The position numbers were made by a program, and so were the translations under genes. This document shows, piece after piece, positions 36,752 to 45,233 of a stretch of 64,000 bases of DNA. The stretch covers positions 1 through 64,000 of the forward strand of contig JADYYN010000044.1 in the NCBI GenBank assembly GCA_020853635.1, given 5' to 3'. The notes below the pieces were generated by a model, which was given only the letters and a program-made list of their open reading frames with translations, was not told where the DNA came from and ran no database searches. The DNA comes from Gemmatimonadaceae bacterium. GTDB taxonomy: Bacteria; Gemmatimonadota; Gemmatimonadetes; Gemmatimonadales; Gemmatimonadaceae. The first letter of the stretch is position 1, and every line of letters starts with the position of its first letter.

Positions 36752-38665
36752 TCACCCGGATCGCGGCGCCTCCATAGCGCCCTCCACCTCGCGTTGCGCG
36801 TCCGCGAGGCGCCGCACGTCCTCACCCATTCCTCGCACCGCATCGAGTAGTGTGGTCAGCGGTGCGAGGTCGCTGGTGCCGGCGTGCAGTCGCAGCAGGT
36901 CGAGGCGTACACCTTCGAGCGCGGCGACGCTCTCGCCGAGCTGCGCGGCGGCCTTCGCCTTGCGGGCGGCGAGCAACTCGGCATCGCCCGCGCCGTTCGG
37001 CGCCATGGCCGACACGAGTTCGATCTCGGCGCGCGCTTCGGCGGCGCGCGACTCGAGCGACTCGACGATCGCCGGCAGCTCCGCGAGCTGCGCCTTGTAC
37101 GCCTTGGGCAGCGCGGCGTACAGCTCCGAGGCGGCAACACCCAGTGCGGCTTCCGTGGCGCGGAAGTTGTTGGCCGACGACACCATCGAGCGTTGCGGCG
37201 CACCGAGGCGTTGCGCCAACCACGCACCGATGCGGCTGTTCCAGATGCGCTCGCGGATGCCCACCTGCCACCACTTCTTCAGCTTGGGCGGAGCGAAGGG
37301 CACGTCGAGCGCATTACTGACGGCGCCGAGCACGAGTGTCGTGACCATCGGAGCCAGGACGATCATGGGCCCAACGATCCGCTCATGCACGATGCCGGTG
37401 AGCAGTAGGCCGATCGTGGTCGCGAGCCACGTGCCAGCACCTACGGTCGCGAGCCGCAGCACCCGATGGGTCGCCGGTTCCCCGTGCTCACGCACGCTCG
37501 CTTCTGCCTCGTCGCGCTCGCGCCGGTCCACTGCGAGCGCCATCCGCAGATCGGCCAACGTGTGGCCGCTGCGGAACTGCTTGAGCGCCTGGTTCACGTG
37601 ATAGCCGATGATCGGTAGCAGCGGCGCTGCCGCGAATCCGGCGAGCATCGCGATGTCGCTGAACCCGTCGGGGCGCCGCCCCGTCGCCCAGACGGCGAGA
37701 TTGATCGTAGCCACCGTGCCGAACATCCCGCTCCACGCCATGTACGGCACCAACATCGGGTTGCGCGCCCCGAGCCACGCGCGCAGCGTGAGCGGTAGCG
37801 CAGGTCGGGTGTCGGGGGCGGGCGCGAGCGCCGCTGCCATCGCTTCACCATCGCTGAAACGCGCCGCGGGATCTCGCGCCAGGCAACGGTCGATCGCCGT
37901 CGCGAGCGCGGGAGGAAGTCCGGGTGCCGCCTGTATCACACTCGGCGCATCCTCGGTGGCCTGCTTGAGCATGAGAGCCGGGAGATTGGACGACTCGAAC
38001 GGCAGCCGACCACTCACCGCAAGATGCCCCACCACCCCGAGAGCATAGATGTCGCTGCGTCCGTCCACCGGAGCGCCGGCGATCTGCTCCGGACTCATGA
38101 AGTGGGCGGTCCCCATCACTTTGCCGCCGTCCGTGCCATCGAGCGAGGTGTGGTTGTCACCGCGCGCGATGCCGAAGTCGGTGACCAGCGCCCGGCCCGT
38201 GCCCGCTTCGAGCAGGATGTTGTCGGGTTTCACGTCCCGATGCACGATGCCGCGCCCATGCGCGTACGCGAGCGCCCACGCGACCTCGCGGAGCACACGG
38301 CTCGCCTCGGTGGGCGCGAGCGGACCTCGAGTGCGCAACCGCTCGCCCAGGGTCTCGCCATCGACGAACGTCATCACGAAGAACACGAACCCATCGGCCT
38401 CGCCGACGCGATGGATCGGCACGATGTGCGGATGCGACAGCGACGCCGCCATGCGCGCCTCACGCAGGAAGCGCTCACGCGCCTCGGGGTCCTGCGCGAG
38501 ATGGGTGGGCAACACCTTGATCGCGACGTCGCGGTCGAGCTGCACATCGCGCGCGAGGTACACGATACCCATGCCCCCGCGTCCGAGCTCGCGCTGCAGC
38601 GAGTATTCACCGGCCAGCGCCAGCTGGAGGTCGAGGAAGTCGTCGCTGGGTGGCGGGGTCGTCAT
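36752..38665 (-). CDS. Ser/Thr protein kinase with C-terminal membrane and coiled-coil regions
   Basis: LGRGGMGIVYLARDVQLDRDVAIKVLP, HRDVKPDNILLEAGTGRALVTDFGIARG, GTAHFMSPEQIAG; stop codon abuts the convergent SIMPL gene stop. Confidence 0.95.
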   Translation of the reverse strand: MTTPPPSDDFLDLQLALAGEYSLQRELGRGGMGIVYLARDVQLDRDVAIKVLPTHLAQDPEARERFLREARMAASLSHPHIVPIHRVGEADGFVFFVMTFVDGETLGERLRTRGPLAPTEASRVLREVAWALAYAHGRGIVHRDVKPDNILLEAGTGRALVTDFGIARGDNHTSLDGTDGGKVMGTAHFMSPEQIAGAPVDGRSDIYALGVVGHLAVSGRLPFESSNLPALMLKQATEDAPSVIQAAPGLPPALATAIDRCLARDPAARFSDGEAMAAALAPAPDTRPALPLTLRAWLGARNPMLVPYMAWSGMFGTVATINLAVWATGRRPDGFSDIAMLAGFAAAPLLPIIGYHVNQALKQFRSGHTLADLRMALAVDRRERDEAEASVREHGEPATHRVLRLATVGAGTWLATTIGLLLTGIVHERIVGPMIVLAPMVTTLVLGAVSNALDVPFAPPKLKKWWQVGIRERIWNSRIGAWLAQRLGAPQRSMVSSANNFRATEAALGVAASELYAALPKAYKAQLAELPAIVESLESRAAEARAEIELVSAMAPNGAGDAELLAARKAKAAAQLGESVAALEGVRLDLLRLHAGTSDLAPLTTLLDAVRGMGEDVRRLADAQREVEGAMEAPRSG

Positions 38666-38673
38666 GCCCTGCC

Positions 38674-39333
38674 CTACGGGAGTTTCGGGCCGGAGTGCCA
38701 GAGCACCGCCACGAAATGGCAGGCCGTGCCTGCCATCACGAACACGTGCCACATCGCGTGCCCATACCGCACGCGCGCGTCGCGCACATAAAAGTACACG
38801 CCGCCCGTGTAGCACAGCCCGCCCGCGAGCAGCCAGAGGAGCCCGGCCAGCGGGATGCGCGCGATCATCGGCTGCAAGGCCACCACGCCGAGCCAGCCCA
38901 TGCCGACGTAGAACCACGTCGACAAGCGCGGATACCGGAAGCCGATGGTCAGCTTGGACACGATCCCTGCCACCGCGAGCCCCCAGATCACCCCGAGGAT
39001 GGTCCAGCCCCACGGCCCTCGCAGCGCGCCGAGCGCGAACGGCGTGTAGGTGCCGGCGATGAGCAGATAGATCGCAGAATGATCGAGCACACGGAACACG
39101 TACTTCGCGCGCCCGTCACGCAACGCATGGTAGAACGTCGACGCCGAATACAGCAGCACCATCGTCACGCCGAACACGATGCTGCCGACCAAGTGCGCCG
39201 GATTGTGTTCGCCGAGTGTGGCGAGCACGAGCACCGGGATGGCCGCGATGCTCAGCACGAGACCCGTGCCGTGCAACGCACTGTTCACGAGCTCCTCGGC
39301 GCGGGTCTGCGGGCGGTTGTGCGCGTGGCTCAT
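38674..39333 (-). CDS. Hemolysin III / PAQR family membrane protein
   Basis: EELVNSALHGTGLVLSIAAIPVLVLATL...SASTFYHAL...RVLDHSAIYLLIAGTYTPFAL...MWHVFVMAGTACHFVAV. Confidence 0.92.
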   Translation of the reverse strand: MSHAHNRPQTRAEELVNSALHGTGLVLSIAAIPVLVLATLGEHNPAHLVGSIVFGVTMVLLYSASTFYHALRDGRAKYVFRVLDHSAIYLLIAGTYTPFALGALRGPWGWTILGVIWGLAVAGIVSKLTIGFRYPRLSTWFYVGMGWLGVVALQPMIARIPLAGLLWLLAGGLCYTGGVYFYVRDARVRYGHAMWHVFVMAGTACHFVAVLWHSGPKLP

Positions 39334-39382
39334 CCTTCATGATACACCGGAGCGGCGGCGGTCGCCGCCGTCCGGTTTTCCC

Positions 39383-40774
39383 TCATCGGATCGCTTCGAG
39401 CACGCCCCCGATCAACTCGGTGAGGTCGTAGGCGTCGTCCGGGCGCGAGAGTCCGAGCCGCACCACCACGAGGTCCCGCGACGGGATCACGGCGACGGTC
39501 TGTCCTTCGAAACCCGACGCGTAGTAGAGCTCGCGCGGGAGACGCGGGAACTCGCGCTTTGAGGAGTCGTTCGCCGCACCGGCGTTGAGCCACCACTGCC
39601 CGCCGTACTGACCCAGCGGCGCGGCCGGCGCCGGCGTGCGACTGAACTCCACCCAGCCCTCGGGCAGGATACGCTCGCCGTTCCACACGCCGTCCTGCAG
39701 GTAGAGCTGACCGAACCGCGCCCAGTCGCGTGCGGTGGCATACATGAATGATGACGCCACGTAGAGCCCCGTCGCATCCGGCTCCATCACCGCACTCTGC
39801 ATGCCGAGCTTGTCGAACAGCACGCGACGCGGGAACGTGAGGTACTGCTCGAGGGAGCCGCCGACGCTATCGCGCACCAGCTGCGAGATGAGGTTCGAGG
39901 TCGCGCTGGAGTAGTACCAGGTGCTCCCGGGCGCCGTCGCCTGCCCCGCCTGCATCGCCGCCCCGCCGATGTCGCGCGAGCCGAAGAGCAGCTTGGTGGC
40001 ACCGCCGGTTGGAGCGTACGACTCATCGGCGGCGAGGCCGTCGCTCATCCAGAGCATCTGTCGCAACGTGATCGACGCGCGCGGGTCAGCGGTCGCGCGC
40101 CACGGCGCGAACAGACCGTTCATGTCGAGTGAGAGCTTCCCTTCCTTCACCAGCACGCCGACCAGTGCGCTGCCCACGCTCTTGGTCATCGACCAGCCGG
40201 GGTACCGATTCTCTGCGCTGAAGCCCTCGGCATACCGCTCGGCGACGATGCGGCCACGGTGCACGACGACGATCGCGCGGGTGTTGCGTTCGCCGCCCGA
40301 GGCCGGCTCGCGGAAGGCGCGCGTGAGTGTGGAGTCGAGCCCCGCGGCATCGATGCCCTCGGGCAGTTGCGCGCGCGGCTGATCTCCCTGTGGCCATGGC
40401 AACGCGTTGACGGAATCCGGCGCGCTTGCGACCGCGGGCATCGCCGGGAACTGCACCGGGTCACCATCGGTCGGTACGAGCGTGCAGCCGAGTCCCGGGT
40501 GGAACCGCGCCGCGCGCGAGGCGATCAACGGCACCGACGCTCGGACGCGCCCTGTGGACACATCCACGGTCGTGCGGATCACCGCGGTCACCCCGAGCTT
40601 CGGCAACTCCCCGATCGCCGCGCTCGGTGTGATCCCGCCGAGGAATACCTGCGAGCAGGTCACCTTGGCGATGTAGCCGAGCGCGGGGCTGGCAATGGGG
40701 CGGCCGACGACGCGAAGCACGATGAGGACGGCGACGAGCAGCGCGGCGGCGCGGAGCAGGAAGCGGATTCGCAT
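39383..40774 (-). CDS. Serine hydrolase of the beta-lactamase/DD-peptidase fold
   Basis: YPGWSMTKSVGSALVGVLVKEGKLSLD (SxxK), WYYSSATSNLISQLV (YSS), HPH-like C-term region. Confidence 0.9.
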   Translation of the reverse strand: MRIRFLLRAAALLVAVLIVLRVVGRPIASPALGYIAKVTCSQVFLGGITPSAAIGELPKLGVTAVIRTTVDVSTGRVRASVPLIASRAARFHPGLGCTLVPTDGDPVQFPAMPAVASAPDSVNALPWPQGDQPRAQLPEGIDAAGLDSTLTRAFREPASGGERNTRAIVVVHRGRIVAERYAEGFSAENRYPGWSMTKSVGSALVGVLVKEGKLSLDMNGLFAPWRATADPRASITLRQMLWMSDGLAADESYAPTGGATKLLFGSRDIGGAAMQAGQATAPGSTWYYSSATSNLISQLVRDSVGGSLEQYLTFPRRVLFDKLGMQSAVMEPDATGLYVASSFMYATARDWARFGQLYLQDGVWNGERILPEGWVEFSRTPAPAAPLGQYGGQWWLNAGAANDSSKREFPRLPRELYYASGFEGQTVAVIPSRDLVVVRLGLSRPDDAYDLTELIGGVLEAIR

Positions 40775-40914
40775 GGTGGTGAGAATCGCTCGGCGGCGGC
40801 CGCTTGGCAATCGCTGGCCGAACCCGCCTATGGCGGAGGTGCGGGCCAGAGCACAGAATCTACCGTCCCGTCCCTTCACCCCCTCCCCGCTACACCCCTC
40901 ACACGAGGTACCCC

Positions 40915-41265
40915 GTGATCCCGATCATCTCCGGCGTCGTTAACTGGCTGAAGGTCAAGCGCCCGACCGCAAAATCGTTCACTGCGCCCAATGACGACCT
41001 CAGCGTCCGCGTCGGTACCGATCAGTACCAGGTGTTCTTCATCTCCAATGCCGACGAAGCGTTCACCGCGGCGTCGATGATTTCGCGGTTGCCGCTCTAT
41101 CACCCCGCGACCACGAAGCACGGCGTGATCATCGCGACGAGCAAAGCGGTCGCGAAGGACCCGCAAGTACAGTCGGCGATCGCCAGCAACTTCTCCGCCG
41201 CATCCGTCTACCTTGGCTATCTCGATATCAAGGAAGTGAAGAAGTGGCCGCCCTCGGCCCCCTGA
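40915..41265 (+). CDS. Small hypothetical protein (116 aa)
   Basis: GTG start after ACGAGGTACCCC; VIPIISGVVNWLKVKRPTAKSFTAPNDDLSVRVGTDQYQVFFISN. Confidence 0.6.
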   Translation: MIPIISGVVNWLKVKRPTAKSFTAPNDDLSVRVGTDQYQVFFISNADEAFTAASMISRLPLYHPATTKHGVIIATSKAVAKDPQVQSAIASNFSAASVYLGYLDIKEVKKWPPSAP

Positions 41266-41273
41266 GTCTGCAG

Positions 41274-41314
41274 GGCGATCGTGCGGCGCGTTAGGTCAGC
41301 GCCGCACGATCGCC
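41274..41314. terminator. 16-bp perfect inverted repeat between convergent genes, overlapping the minus-gene stop codon
   Basis: GGCGATCGTGCGGCGC-gttaggtca-GCGCCGCACGATCGCC. Confidence 0.8.
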
Positions 41315-43389
41315 GCGATCAGCGCCCCAAGCCGCTGCACGTCGCGCAGATCGAGCACCTCGGCGGGTGAATGGCTGTAGCGGCCGGTCCACGAGAGCGG
41401 CACGTTCGGCGCGCCCCAGTACGTGAAGGCAGTCCCGTCGGTCCCACCCTGCGTGAGCCCGACCTGCAGCGGGATCCCCGCCGCACGCGCGATCTGTTCG
41501 ATCTCGGCGCGCACTGCGGGAGGGACCATGCTCGAGGACTCCACCGCACGGAGTACCGGTCCGCCACCGAACACCGTGAACGCGAAGTGCGGCGATTCCA
41601 GCGGCGTGTCGGAGCTCACGAAGGTGTCGATGCTGTGCACGCGCTTCACGTTCCGGCCGATCCGCTGTGCGAGTGCCGTCGCGCCGACCAAGCCGATCTC
41701 CTCACCCGTGGACCACACGAACAGCACGCGTCGCTTGAGTGTGGCCGGCGTGGTGGCGCGCACGGCTTCGATCAGCGCGGTCGACCCTGCGCGGTCGTCG
41801 AGCGACCGTGCCGTGAAGCGCGTGCCGGCCAAGCGCACCGCATCCTTGTGTGAAGTGACCGTCGCGCCCACCGTGACACCGGCGGCCTTGAGTCCATCGA
41901 CGTCGAACCCGAACCACGCCTGCATGCGTGTGGGGCGACGCGTGCGCGCCGAATCGCGCGGGACGAACACGCCTTGCAGCGGCGGTCGCACGTTGCCCGC
42001 GGCGTCGGGTGCGTAATGCAGCATCGCCGTCTGTCCTTCCCACGCCGAGGCGACCGTGCCGCCGCGGGCGCGGAGTTGCACCATCCCGTCGCGATCGACT
42101 GACACGACATCGTAGCCGACTTCATCGAGGTGGGCGATCACGACGAGTGTGTCGCGCTCGGGGCCGGCCGCGACGATGAGGTTGCCGGCCTCGTCGACCG
42201 TGGCCGCCTCGCGGGCCCAGACGGGGAGCGCTGCGCGTACGGCGTCGCGCACGAGTGTTTCGTAGGTGGACACGCCGGGGATGTCGGCGAGCTGTTTGAG
42301 CAACGCACTCGTAGCGGACACTGCGTCGGCAGGGCGCGGTGACGGCGAGGGCGGTAGAGTCAGCGTCACCCAGCGCTCGCTCGGCAACGAACTCGGTGTG
42401 ACGCCTGCGGCCGCAATGACCGCGTCGAGCGTGCGCTCACTTTCATCACGCGAGACGGTCTCCACCAACGTGCCCGCGAACCGCACGGCGCTGCTGATGT
42501 GTCGGATGGAATCGAGCCCGGCGGCACGGAAGATGGCGGCATCGACGCCGTTCGCGTTCCCCGACGCTGCGCGCACCCAACGATCCGTACGCGTCGCCGA
42601 CCCGCGCACCACGATGCTGAGCTCGTCGATCTTGCCCAGTCGTGCGACCGCACCGCTCAAACCGTTCCATCCGAACACACTCTGCGTAGTGATGAGGAAC
42701 GTGGTCTCGCCCTGCGCCACCGTGCCGCGCGAAGCGGCCGCGACGGCCGCGCAGCCCGCACGCTGTCCCGCGGCGTTTCCCGCGACACCGCCGGCGTACG
42801 ACCACGCGGGGACACGACGCGTGACCGGATCGATCAACCGCACCCCGAGAGCCTGCGCCTCAGCCGCCGAACGCACACCGATGTCGAGCCACAGGTCATC
42901 GGCGGTGGTGACGAGCGTGTCGTTGCGGTGCTGCTGCGCGAAGTGCCCGTTCGCCACCGCGAACACACCGGGCACCACGCCGCGAGACGTGTGCACGTTC
43001 ACCTGCTGGCCTTCGTGGGACTGATCGAACAGCGGATGCCCGCCGCCTCCCACCCGATGCACGCGAAGAAAACCATCTGCGGTGATCTGTGTGACGGCAA
43101 ACCCCGGCCGATCGATCGCACAGGCGACGACGCGGCGCGGCGCACCGCGGCCAATGGTACGGTGAAGATTCCCCGCCGCATCGCGCTGCCACCCCGGCAT
43201 CGCGGCGGCGATCACATCGGTGGCGAGACGTTCGTGCCCCGTCGGTGCGTCGAGGGACTGCCACGACCGCAACGCACTCGCGAGACCCGACGTCGGCACC
43301 TGCGATGCGACGGAGCGACACGGAAGCGCGAGCGGCATCGCGCAGGTGGCAGCGAGGAGGGCACGGCGGGCGGGCGCTGGGATCGACAT
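41296..43389 (-). CDS. Tandem-domain M42-like aminopeptidase, secreted
   Basis: C-terminal half: VVIAHLDEVGYDVVSV, RSLDDRAGSTALIEA, VWSTGEEIGLVGATAL, SIDTFVSSDTPLE; N-terminal half is a divergent copy (PTGHERLATDVI..VVACAIDRPGFAVTQI). Confidence 0.88.
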   Translation of the reverse strand: MSIPAPARRALLAATCAMPLALPCRSVASQVPTSGLASALRSWQSLDAPTGHERLATDVIAAAMPGWQRDAAGNLHRTIGRGAPRRVVACAIDRPGFAVTQITADGFLRVHRVGGGGHPLFDQSHEGQQVNVHTSRGVVPGVFAVANGHFAQQHRNDTLVTTADDLWLDIGVRSAAEAQALGVRLIDPVTRRVPAWSYAGGVAGNAAGQRAGCAAVAAASRGTVAQGETTFLITTQSVFGWNGLSGAVARLGKIDELSIVVRGSATRTDRWVRAASGNANGVDAAIFRAAGLDSIRHISSAVRFAGTLVETVSRDESERTLDAVIAAAGVTPSSLPSERWVTLTLPPSPSPRPADAVSATSALLKQLADIPGVSTYETLVRDAVRAALPVWAREAATVDEAGNLIVAAGPERDTLVVIAHLDEVGYDVVSVDRDGMVQLRARGGTVASAWEGQTAMLHYAPDAAGNVRPPLQGVFVPRDSARTRRPTRMQAWFGFDVDGLKAAGVTVGATVTSHKDAVRLAGTRFTARSLDDRAGSTALIEAVRATTPATLKRRVLFVWSTGEEIGLVGATALAQRIGRNVKRVHSIDTFVSSDTPLESPHFAFTVFGGGPVLRAVESSSMVPPAVRAEIEQIARAAGIPLQVGLTQGGTDGTAFTYWGAPNVPLSWTGRYSHSPAEVLDLRDVQRLGALIAAIVRR

Positions 43390-43472
43390 GGGCCTGGTCG
43401 GTGGCGGGAGAGGCGCGACACGCCAATATGCGACACCGTGACCGCCGCGGTCAGCCTCGGTAGTTTTCCCGC

Positions 43473-44408
43473 ATGCCCAACGTCGACCGCTCCTCGCGCC
43501 CCGCGCGCGTGCTCTTCGCCGGCGCCCTCGCCGTCGCCTCACTCAGCGTCCCGGCCACCGTACGCGCCCAGAGCGCGGCTCTCACGATGGCGTACGACTC
43601 CGCCCGATGCCCGAGCTGCGCCGAGTGGAACGCGCCGCAAGCGCCGCTGCGCCTGTTCGCCAACACCTACTACGTGGGCACGCACGGGCTGACCGCGCTG
43701 CTGATCACGTCGCCCGAGGGCCACATCCTCATCGACGGCGGCCTGCCCAACTCCGCCCCGCTCATCCTCAAGAACATCGCGGCGCTCGGATTCAACGCGC
43801 GAGATATCAAGATCATCCTCAACTCCCACGCGCACTACGACCACGCCGGTGGCATCGCGGCCCTTCAGGAGGTGAGCGGCGCGCGCGTCATCGCGAGCGC
43901 GGCGAGCGCTCCGGTGATCGCACGCGGACTGCCGGACCACGATGATCCGCAGCACGGCATCGCCTTCCCCATGCCGCCGGTGCGCAACGTGGACGTACTC
44001 GCGGCGGGTGAGGTCGTGCGCTTGGGGCCCTTGTCCTTCACGCTGCACGCGACGGGAGGCCACACTCCCGGCGGCAGCACATGGACGTGGCGCGCCTGCG
44101 AAGGCGCACGCTGCCTCGACTTCGTGTATGCGGACAGTCAGTCCCCGATCTCCGAAGACGGATTCCGCTTTTCGGACAACACACGTTATCCCACCGCGCT
44201 CGCCGACTTCGAACGCGGCCATGCGCTGCTGGAGCGGATCTCCTGCGACATCCTGATCACCCCGCACCCAGCCGCTTCTTCCCTGTGGGAGCGCGCGAGA
44301 GCAGCGCCAGAGGGATTCGTGGATCGCGACGCCTGCAAACGCTACGCAGCCGCGGCGCGACGCGCCTTGCGCGCCCGGCTCGAACGCGAACGCATACACG
44401 ACCGATAG
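43473..44408 (+). CDS. Subclass B3 metallo-beta-lactamase homologue
   Basis: WNAPQAPLRLFANTYYVGTHGLTALLITSPEGHILIDGGLP, LNSHAHYDHAGG (HxHxDH), ATGGHTPGGSTW, ILITPHP. Confidence 0.92.
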   Translation: MPNVDRSSRPARVLFAGALAVASLSVPATVRAQSAALTMAYDSARCPSCAEWNAPQAPLRLFANTYYVGTHGLTALLITSPEGHILIDGGLPNSAPLILKNIAALGFNARDIKIILNSHAHYDHAGGIAALQEVSGARVIASAASAPVIARGLPDHDDPQHGIAFPMPPVRNVDVLAAGEVVRLGPLSFTLHATGGHTPGGSTWTWRACEGARCLDFVYADSQSPISEDGFRFSDNTRYPTALADFERGHALLERISCDILITPHPAASSLWERARAAPEGFVDRDACKRYAAAARRALRARLERERIHDR

Positions 44409-45233
44409 TCACCCCACGCGCGCGAGTCGCCTGATCGCGAGGCCGCCGCAGAGCACTGTCACACCGAGCAGGACCGCTGCGGCGAGTCCGGTGGGGATGA
44501 AGATGAACTGCTTCACACCGGCGAGTCCCAGCGCCAACTGGTTGAGATGGAACGCCGGCCAGATCACCACCCAGCTGCGCAGGAATGCGGGCAGCGGGAT
44601 GAACAGTCCCGAGAGCCACATCATCGGCAAGAAGATCATGTTGCCCCACGCGGGCGCGGCCGAGCTCGACACCAGCGCACCGATCAGGAGACCGATCGCT
44701 GCGAACGGGATCGTGCCGACGACGAGCACCATCCAGATCGTCGCCACCTGCTCGATCGACATCGTCAGCTTCCCGACGTACAGTGCCACAGCGACCACCA
44801 GCGTGAGCGCGATGGCGGCGATGCCCATCGACATCAGGACCTTGGCGACGATCGTCGCGCCCGGCGGCAGCGGGAGGGCGCGCTTGAGCCTGAGCACGTT
44901 GCCCTCCCGATCCGTCGCGAGGATCACGCCACTGAAGATCCCGGGCATCATCACGGCGAACACGCAGAAGCCGGAGAAGAGGTAGTCCACCACAGCGGGC
45001 CCATATTCGCTCGAGTCGCCGACGTTGCCGTTGATCACCACCCCGAAGAACAGGTAGATCGCCACCGGCACCGCGATGAACGGCAATGCGAAGCCCGGCG
45101 TGCGCAACGCCGCCTTCGTCTCCATCTTCGCCTCGAGCAGGTAGGCGCGGAGCAAGCGCCCAAGCGGCAACGGACTACGGTCGATCACCGCGACACGCGG
45201 CGCCTCGGGCACGGACATCGTGACGCCGGTCAT
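44409..45233 (-). CDS. ABC-2 type permease
   Basis: Multi-pass protein KTPGFALPFIAVPVAIYLFFGVV-type N-term; MMWLSGLFIPLPAFLRSWVVIWPAFHLNQLALG; 4-bp overlap with upstream gene. Confidence 0.92.
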   Translation of the reverse strand: MTGVTMSVPEAPRVAVIDRSPLPLGRLLRAYLLEAKMETKAALRTPGFALPFIAVPVAIYLFFGVVINGNVGDSSEYGPAVVDYLFSGFCVFAVMMPGIFSGVILATDREGNVLRLKRALPLPPGATIVAKVLMSMGIAAIALTLVVAVALYVGKLTMSIEQVATIWMVLVVGTIPFAAIGLLIGALVSSSAAPAWGNMIFLPMMWLSGLFIPLPAFLRSWVVIWPAFHLNQLALGLAGVKQFIFIPTGLAAAVLLGVTVLCGGLAIRRLARVG

